A stretch of DNA of 64,000 bases from Trichoplax adhaerens (Eukaryota; Placozoa; Uniplacotomia; Trichoplacea; Trichoplacidae), in contig NW_002060966.1 of assembly GCF_000150275.1 (NCBI RefSeq), forward strand, positions 687,311 to 751,310. The letters are read 5' to 3'. A program made the translations under genes and the position numbers. The notes under the pieces are model-generated. The model did no database searches and had not been told where the DNA came from. It saw nothing but the letters and a program-made list of their open reading frames with translations. Of this stretch, positions 58,301 to 64,000 are shown one piece after another (within the stretch, counting starts at the first letter, position 1; the number at the start of each line of letters is the position of its first letter).

Positions 58301-60828
58301 AGTCCATATAACTATAACGTATACAAAACGTGTTAGATCTCGTCTATGAAGAAAGCATTCCATTTACTGATGGAAAGGAACAGAAGTGAATGAAACTTGT
58401 AAAGTCAAAAATTACCTATCACTATCAAGCCAAGATTTAGCACCGATATCTTTCCGAAACATCTTTCCTTCAAAGTTAATGCAATCAATAGCCCGATAAG
58501 CTATGATTGATGCTTTAGAAAGAGACGATGCTTTGGCGGTCACTGTCATAACTCTTCCTTTTTTAGTTAATACTTGGTGATCCATATTATCTAAGCATTG
58601 ATAAATAAAATCTTATAGCAATACTGTGATCGCTAACATAATAGCTTCAAAATCTAGAATGTTTATTAACGTAAATTTAGCGGTAGATTGAAATTCCTAC
58701 AAATTTCGATGCTACAGTATGTAGCAAAATGGAATTATACGCGTAAATAAAAATTTTTTAACAGTAGTAACATAATCGTACATGAGAAGATTAAAGCTAG
58801 CTCTTAAAGTATTTCCGATGCGCAATCATTTGTAGCAAGTTACTATAAATGATTCGAAGCTCACACGATCACGATAAGATCTGCTATTAGTCGTTTATGT
58901 CGACCATTATCTCGTTTTTAATCAAAATATTCAGGTCAGATTGATTTATAGGTATTTAATACTACGATACTAGGATGCTATGCAGATATTATGTAAATTT
59001 CAATTTTTACCTGTTAATGCAGTTCCAGCGTGGAATATTTCTATACCAGCAAATGTGGCAGCTTTATTAATGCTATAAATTTCAACATCAGTCTGGTATG
59101 GTCCTGGGTAACCTCTACTCACTAATACTACTCCTACGGCATAATCTGGATGCCATTCAACGATACGATTCAAGTTTTGCTTGATGCAATCTTCCAGAAT
59201 ATTGAACAAGTCGCTTTTCAGTAAAGGTAGTAAAACCTAAAGCAACATGACAGCGCTGTTCACACTAACGCCTATTCTTAGTATTTCTAGTTATGAAAGA
59301 ATAGCTGAATACAATTTATTTGCTAATACTATTAAAAATGAAACCCATACAGTCCTACCAGGCCATCAATCAGCCATTAGGCATGTACTACTATTTCTTG
59401 GAGTTTTACCTGTGCTTCAGGATCACCCAATCTACAATTGAACTCTAGTACTTTCGGACCGTCATTTGTAAGCATTATGCCAGCATATAAGATCCCGTTA
59501 TATGGATGGCCAAGGCTTTTCATTTTTGAAATGATCTTGAGTATAATTTCTTCCCGGATACATCTGTCATCGTCATCTGAAACCTAATATTGGCATGTTA
59601 CAAAATTTAGAAGGCTTTATTAATGGCTTGCTTACAGGATAATGAGTTTATTCTGGTCGCATTTTAGCATAATTATAGCAATGCATATTAATATTACAAC
59701 TTTCAAGTGTAGAGCTATCTTTGCAAAATTCATCAATGAATACTAACCTTAGTATATGGAGCAAATGCCCCCATTCCTCCTGTATTTGGACCTAAATCGC
59801 CATCGTATAGTCTCTTATAATCGTGGACGTATGGCATTATGCTGACATTAGCCCCATCGCAGAAAGCTAGAACCTAATGAAAATCGTGTACATATAGTTA
59901 GCCTTTATTCCAATCTACAATCGAATGAGCCGTAAATCCTTTAAAAAGGGAAAAGTACAGCATATTTCTTGATTAATGACTAGCCCATTACCGAGATTTC
60001 ATCTCCATGCAAGCATTCTTCAATAATGACCTTTTTCTCTCCAAATTTATTATTCTGTACGGAACAAGAATAGTCAAGACATTACTACAGTTGATAGTTT
60101 CGAGCTCGTTCAAGTAACTTGAAAGATAAAATCTACCGCAAAATGATAGCTGTAATACGTACTATTAAAATGTCGATGATGGCTGTTTCCGCTTCTTCTT
60201 GACTACAACAAATAGTAACACCTTTTCCAGCTGCAAGGCCATTTGCTTTAATAACGTAACGAGATTGTTGATTGCTACAATTAAAAGAAAAAATAACTTG
60301 GATCATTTTGTGTGCAGTACCGCTTGTGGTGTTGTAATTAATCGCAATCTTCCCAAAGCTAAAGAATTTAAAGTAAGTATGACCACAAGTACGGCAATGG
60401 TCGTTTTTAAACTACCTTCCAATGTAATCGATCGCTTCTTGAAATTGAGTAAAGGATTTCCATTTAGCGGTAGGAATATTGCATGACTGCATTATTTCCT
60501 TGGCATAGCACTTATCCCATTCCAATCTTGCAGCTGCTTTACTTGGACCAAAGCACGGAATTTGTCTCTGTTGTAAGAAATCGACTATTCCATCGGCCAA
60601 AGGTGCCTCAGGTCCAACGACCACCATCGCTATTCGCTCATGCTGGCACCAGGCTGAAATTTCATCAAAATTGTTCAATGAAAGATGAACATTAGCTGAT
60701 TTCCATTCATTTTCGGTACCACCATTGCCTGGTGCTACATATACCTTCTGAATATCAGAATTTTCAGACAGTTTACAAGCTATTGCATGTTCCCTGCCTC
60801 CACTGCCAAGAACTAGGACCGTTTTCAT
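55399..60828 (-). CDS. GART: Trifunctional purine enzyme GARS-AIRS-GART (15 exons)
   Basis: Exons 60828-60416, 60274-60163, 60054-59992, 59873-59748, 59583-59410, 59236-59011, 58590-58416, 58015-57802, 57694-57376, 57211-57059, 56935-56732, 56638-56423, 56336-56158, 56011-55754 and 55608-55399 join with GT-AG borders into 1013 codons plus stop, close to the 1010 of human GART. It catalyses steps 2, 3 and 5 of de novo purine synthesis in the cytosol. Residues 1-430 are glycinamide-ribonucleotide synthetase ([46 protein letters not shown]). Residues 430-798 are the AIR synthetase ([38 protein letters not shown]). Residues 799-1013 are the formyltransferase ([27 protein letters not shown], then VDSGPII with the catalytic Asn, His and Asp). 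All three active sites look intact. Exon 7 ends at a donor with an in-frame TAA. Confidence 0.97.
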
Positions 60829-62180
60829 TGAGCGTATTGCAAACAGCGGCTACGTTTTGCTCTAAAGTTGGCCAAATCAATGGATTTGAAAATCAAATTT
60901 TAGCGTCTGATAGGCCCACAAGTACCGAAATAGTCGGACTCAAGTCTGATAATTGTATAATTATATGCAGTCAAGATTGTAAAATAGGGATGCCTTGATT
61001 GTACAGTCTTCCCATTTACGACAGGATACAGTAATGTTCATTTGACTTTAAAGTTCTACTCTTACGGTAAGTTGTATTGGTTGTCTGCCTACAGAGTTTT
61101 ATCCTTAACTACTGTATGATGGTGTCATGATGGCGCCAAGTGAGAAATTCCTAACGGTATCGCAGAAGCCGCCACTACACGCAAATCTAGTTTAAATCAG
61201 TGGATGGATATTCAGCATCATTATAATAAACAGTAATGACACTTTAGACCATTCTAAAATTTGATTTCTTTATTTATTCAAGATATTAGCTGAGCAGACC
61301 AATGTCGTCGCACGACGAGTATGCAGAATAATTTATTAACCAATGCTCAATATGAAGCCTTTGCCACATGATGGAATTGCTTTTTAAATAGAAATACACG
61401 ATATTAAGAACAATATAATATGTTAATGATAACTGGTGTGATATTTTATTTGATAGATAGTAATTCTACGGTAATTCATGTTGGATTGTATCTTGAGTAT
61501 GACCGTTTTTAATGCAAATAGTTTGTCAACACAATATTTATAAAGGTAGGTGCTAAATTGAAGAACCTGAGGCTAAAGTGTCTAGTTTAAGCAATACGCA
61601 CGAAGAATACAGCGGATGATTGATTAATTAATCTATAAAGTTATTCACCGTACGCTAGCGTTTGCTGTACATTGTGATCGTCTATCGATAAGATGGATGC
61701 TTGTAAGACCGAAAAATTTCAATTTTCCTGATTAATAAATCTTTTTTAATAGTAGTTTACCTTTGGTAATGAATAATTGTGCCAAAGCTATGAGCAGATT
61801 CCGTAAGCTAAAGCTTGGGACCGTGTACTGTAAGCCAAGGTGCGAAAGAGTTGAAGGACGGAGCTTAGGTGAGAACTTTATGACTCCTCTATTTGTCCCA
61901 ACTTGTAGGCAATACCAAATAACCAATTAGTGCATCAGGAAGTATTTGGAGTCAAAAAATATTTATAAGAGCAAGCAATGCCCGTATAAATACTAAATAC
62001 TATTTGCCTTGATTCCAACAGATCATACAAATAAGCACATGGTAAGTGAAGCATTCCGCTTAGTAAAGAACTACGCCAAATATCGCGAACTGTGTGCTAG
62101 TCACCGTTCTATATATATAAATCGCCTTAAATATCCTAGAAATAAACAGCAGGCTCGAGTATTAGCTTGACATACAGTAC
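60829..62180. other. Upstream flank of the purine gene; no firm gene
   Basis: No promoter element stands out. A minus-strand open stretch 61926-61761 (GVIKFSPKLRPSTLSHLGLQ, ending at AAAG/GTAAAC) has more balanced base composition than its surroundings and could be an exon. It lacks a start, an acceptor or a family match. Confidence 0.4.
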
Positions 62181-62247
62181 AGTAGTCAATGCTTCCTCTT
62201 TTAATAATTTACTAACTAAATACGAGTATAATGAATTGACTGTTGTA

Positions 62248-63073
62248 CAAAATGGACAAATAAAGAGGAAGTATTGCCTAGATTGAACTCATGCTGCAAC
62301 TGCTGAATTTGTTTCTAGAATATTTCAAATAGAGCTTTCCTATGAGCACGAAGGAACCAGAGAGGCAGGCTGCCTCTTGCAATGAAATGACAGAGCATGC
62401 TAATAAAGTCCATCAAGACAAATGAACAAAAAAGAAAGAGGAAGTAATGGCTAAATTGAACTCGCTGTGCTTGCTCCTAGAACATTTCAAATAGAGCTTT
62501 TCTAAGAGCAAGAAGGAGCCAGAGGGACAGGCTTGATAGGGAGTCTCTTGCAATGAAACGACAGAGCTTGCTAATAAAGTCCATCAGGAGAAAATGGACA
62601 AAAAGAAAGAGGAAGTATTGCCTAAATTAAACTAGCTATGCTTGTTCCTAGAATTTTTCAAATAGAGTTTTTCTATGAGTACGAAAGGAACAATGAAATG
62701 ACGGAGCATGCTAATAATGTCCATCAGGACAAAATGGACAAAAAGAAAGAGGAAGTATTGCCTAAATTAAACTAGCTATGCTTGTTCCTAGAATTTTTCA
62801 AATAGAGCTTTTCTATGAGTACGAAAGGAACAATGAAATGACGGAGCATGCTAATAATGTCCATCAGGAGAAAATGGACAAAAAGAAAGAGGAAGTATTG
62901 CCTAAATTAAACTAGCTATGCTTGTTCCTAGAATTTTTCAAATAGAGCTTTTCTATGAGTACGAAGGAACCGGAGGGGCAGGCTTGATAGCGAGCCTCTA
63001 GCAATGAAATGACAGAGCATGCAAATAAAGTCCATCAGGACAAAATGGACAAAAAGCAAGAAGAAGCATTGCC
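62248..63073 (+). repeat. Minisatellite with two unit lengths
   Basis: Six copies of a unit beginning CAAAATGGACAAAAAGAAAG. Spacing between copies of GAGGAAG is 173, 171, 140, 140 and 170 bp. The longer units carry an extra segment of about 31 bp around CAGGCTTGATAG that the two 140-bp units lack. The last copy is diverged at its end (AAGAAGAAGCATTG). An inverted, partial copy of the GAGGAAG segment lies just before the array (about 62189-62204). Stops in all frames make it non-coding. Confidence 0.85.
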
Positions 63074-63306
63074 ATCATTGACCTAATGCTCCGTTTGTTT
63101 CAGAGATCGATGAATAACTATTTACATGACTGAATACTCTAACTACAGTGCTAATTAGTCCCCAATGCAGTACACTGCTCATGACTACAGTAGGCTGGAA
63201 AAGCAGCTTTCTACAAGTGTGATTTTGAATTTCTAATTTGGCCATTTTCATTTCATTGGCTTCTTGTCAAGCCATGGATTGAATGGACTGCAACGCCCTG
63301 TAACGA

Positions 63307-63343
63307 TGGATGGGGATGAGGTGGATGGATGGATGGATGAGGT
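63307..63343 (+). repeat. GGAT-type simple repeat
   Basis: Imperfect tandem GGATGGAT units with GGATGAGG interruptions. Confidence 0.7.
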
Positions 63344-64000
63344 ATGAGTTCATGTCCAATGCTTTACTATTAGAACTCTTTATTTCATCCAAGCGCATAC
63401 AAAGTGGCTTACTCTCAGCATGGATTGGGTGATTGATTGTGATTGGTCCATGATGTTGTTATGAGTCATGACGTATGACTCATGACAACGTCGACCTTTG
63501 TTTTCTGTCTTGGTGTAGTGTACTGTACTGGTGCTTGAACATGTCGTACGAATAATACAAAAGCATGTAGCGGTTGAAGACCAGTGAGCAGCGTGACGTC
63601 CAAGTCTACCATGGACATGCAAATTGAAATCAAGACTTTGAACTCGATCTTGATGCCATCGAATAACTCCAACTGGAAATCGTTCTATTCCGTTGATGAT
63701 GCTTCCATTGAAAGAAGTACTTGCTAGACGATCGAGTAAGACATGACTGGAAGCCAATGGACGGGCCATGACAGAGAAAAGGTGTCGACAATGCACCAGG
63801 GTAACATCCTCGAAGGTAGTCCAAGGGTGCCATGGCGAGGTAGGGTGGGCAAACAAGGGTAACATCGCATGCAGGCCATTTTAGACGATGTTATCCTCAA
63901 AGGGTAGAGTATCCCGTAAGACTATTTGACGTCATCCTCGTTGAAGGGTAGTGTATTAAATAGCACTGCTTAGACTAGTCTTACAAGTCATTCAAATGCC
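63344..64000. other. GC-richer terminal segment of unknown nature
   Basis: This segment is visibly richer in G and C than the rest of the window. A 161-codon minus-strand frame (63865-63380) opens with ATG, but two other same-strand frames overlap it and it has no recognisable domain, so low stop density from higher GC may explain it. Three related motifs, CATCCTCGAAGGTAG (about 63807), TTATCCTCAAAGGGTAG (about 63890) and CATCCTCGTTGAAGGGTAG (about 63933), suggest short-period repetition. It could be part of a mobile element or a satellite continuing beyond the window. Confidence 0.4.

Noticed and set aside
62248-63073. Repeat array as a CRISPR
   Set aside because: Units of 140-171 bp are nearly identical along their length with no unique spacers, in a eukaryotic context. 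It is a minisatellite.
63380-63865. 161-codon minus-strand open frame
   Set aside because: It lies in GC-richer DNA with few stops, and two other minus-strand frames overlap it. The product is low in recognisable structure. I kept it only as a remark on the region.

Overview
The window reads as nuclear DNA of an early-branching animal. It is AT-rich and uses the standard genetic code, with short GT-AG introns. It holds a single-chain GARS-AIRS-GART purine enzyme (an animal architecture), CARD and death-domain sequences, a phospholipid scramblase and class A GPCR relics. A placozoan such as Trichoplax or Hoilungia would fit the base composition, intron size and gene types, but that is inference; no marker in the window fixes the species.

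Region 1 (about 0.7-27.1 kb) is a duplicated, partly decayed immune or cell-death-type locus. On the minus strand, a TPR exon (27127-25349) is followed by three short linker exons and a large Roc-COR exon (23731-20562). A TPR/linker part of this unit is repeated as a broken copy at 1.6-4.1 kb. Downstream on the same strand lies a three-exon CARD gene (18275-16912), then a broken death-domain exon (14961-14679), a decayed TPR gene (13.1-11.7 kb) and extra relics of the CARD gene's first exon (16.1 and 10.3 kb). Inverted plus-strand copies lie at 5.6-7.8 kb. Nearly every internal junction is phase 1, so these modules could be exchanged without breaking frame. LTR-like elements sit among the copies.

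Region 2 (27.1-40.7 kb) is gene-poor. It has a divergent phospholipid scramblase on the plus strand (31.9-34.4 kb) and two neighbouring GPCR pseudogenes on the minus strand (36.7-37.2 and 38.0-38.6 kb).

Region 3 (40.8-53.1 kb) holds four intact, intronless, paralogous two-domain GNAT acetyltransferases. Three are on the plus strand and one is inverted. A probable relic and two paralogous exon-like fragments lie between them.

Region 4 (55.4-60.8 kb) is the purine gene. I could follow 15 minus-strand exons in one unbroken frame to a 1013-residue protein. Its GARS/AIRS intron begins with an in-frame stop, the arrangement that in other animals permits a GARS-only product.

Region 5 (60.8-64 kb) has no clear gene. 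It contains a six-copy minisatellite with two unit lengths (about 140 and 171 bp), a GGAT-type simple repeat and a visibly more GC-rich terminal segment.

The purine gene and the acetyltransferases look like metabolic genes unrelated to the CARD/TPR/Roc-COR locus. Within that locus, the domain set (CARD adaptor, death domain, TPR and a Roc with degraded nucleotide motifs) suggests a signalling-scaffold system. That is inference from domain content only.
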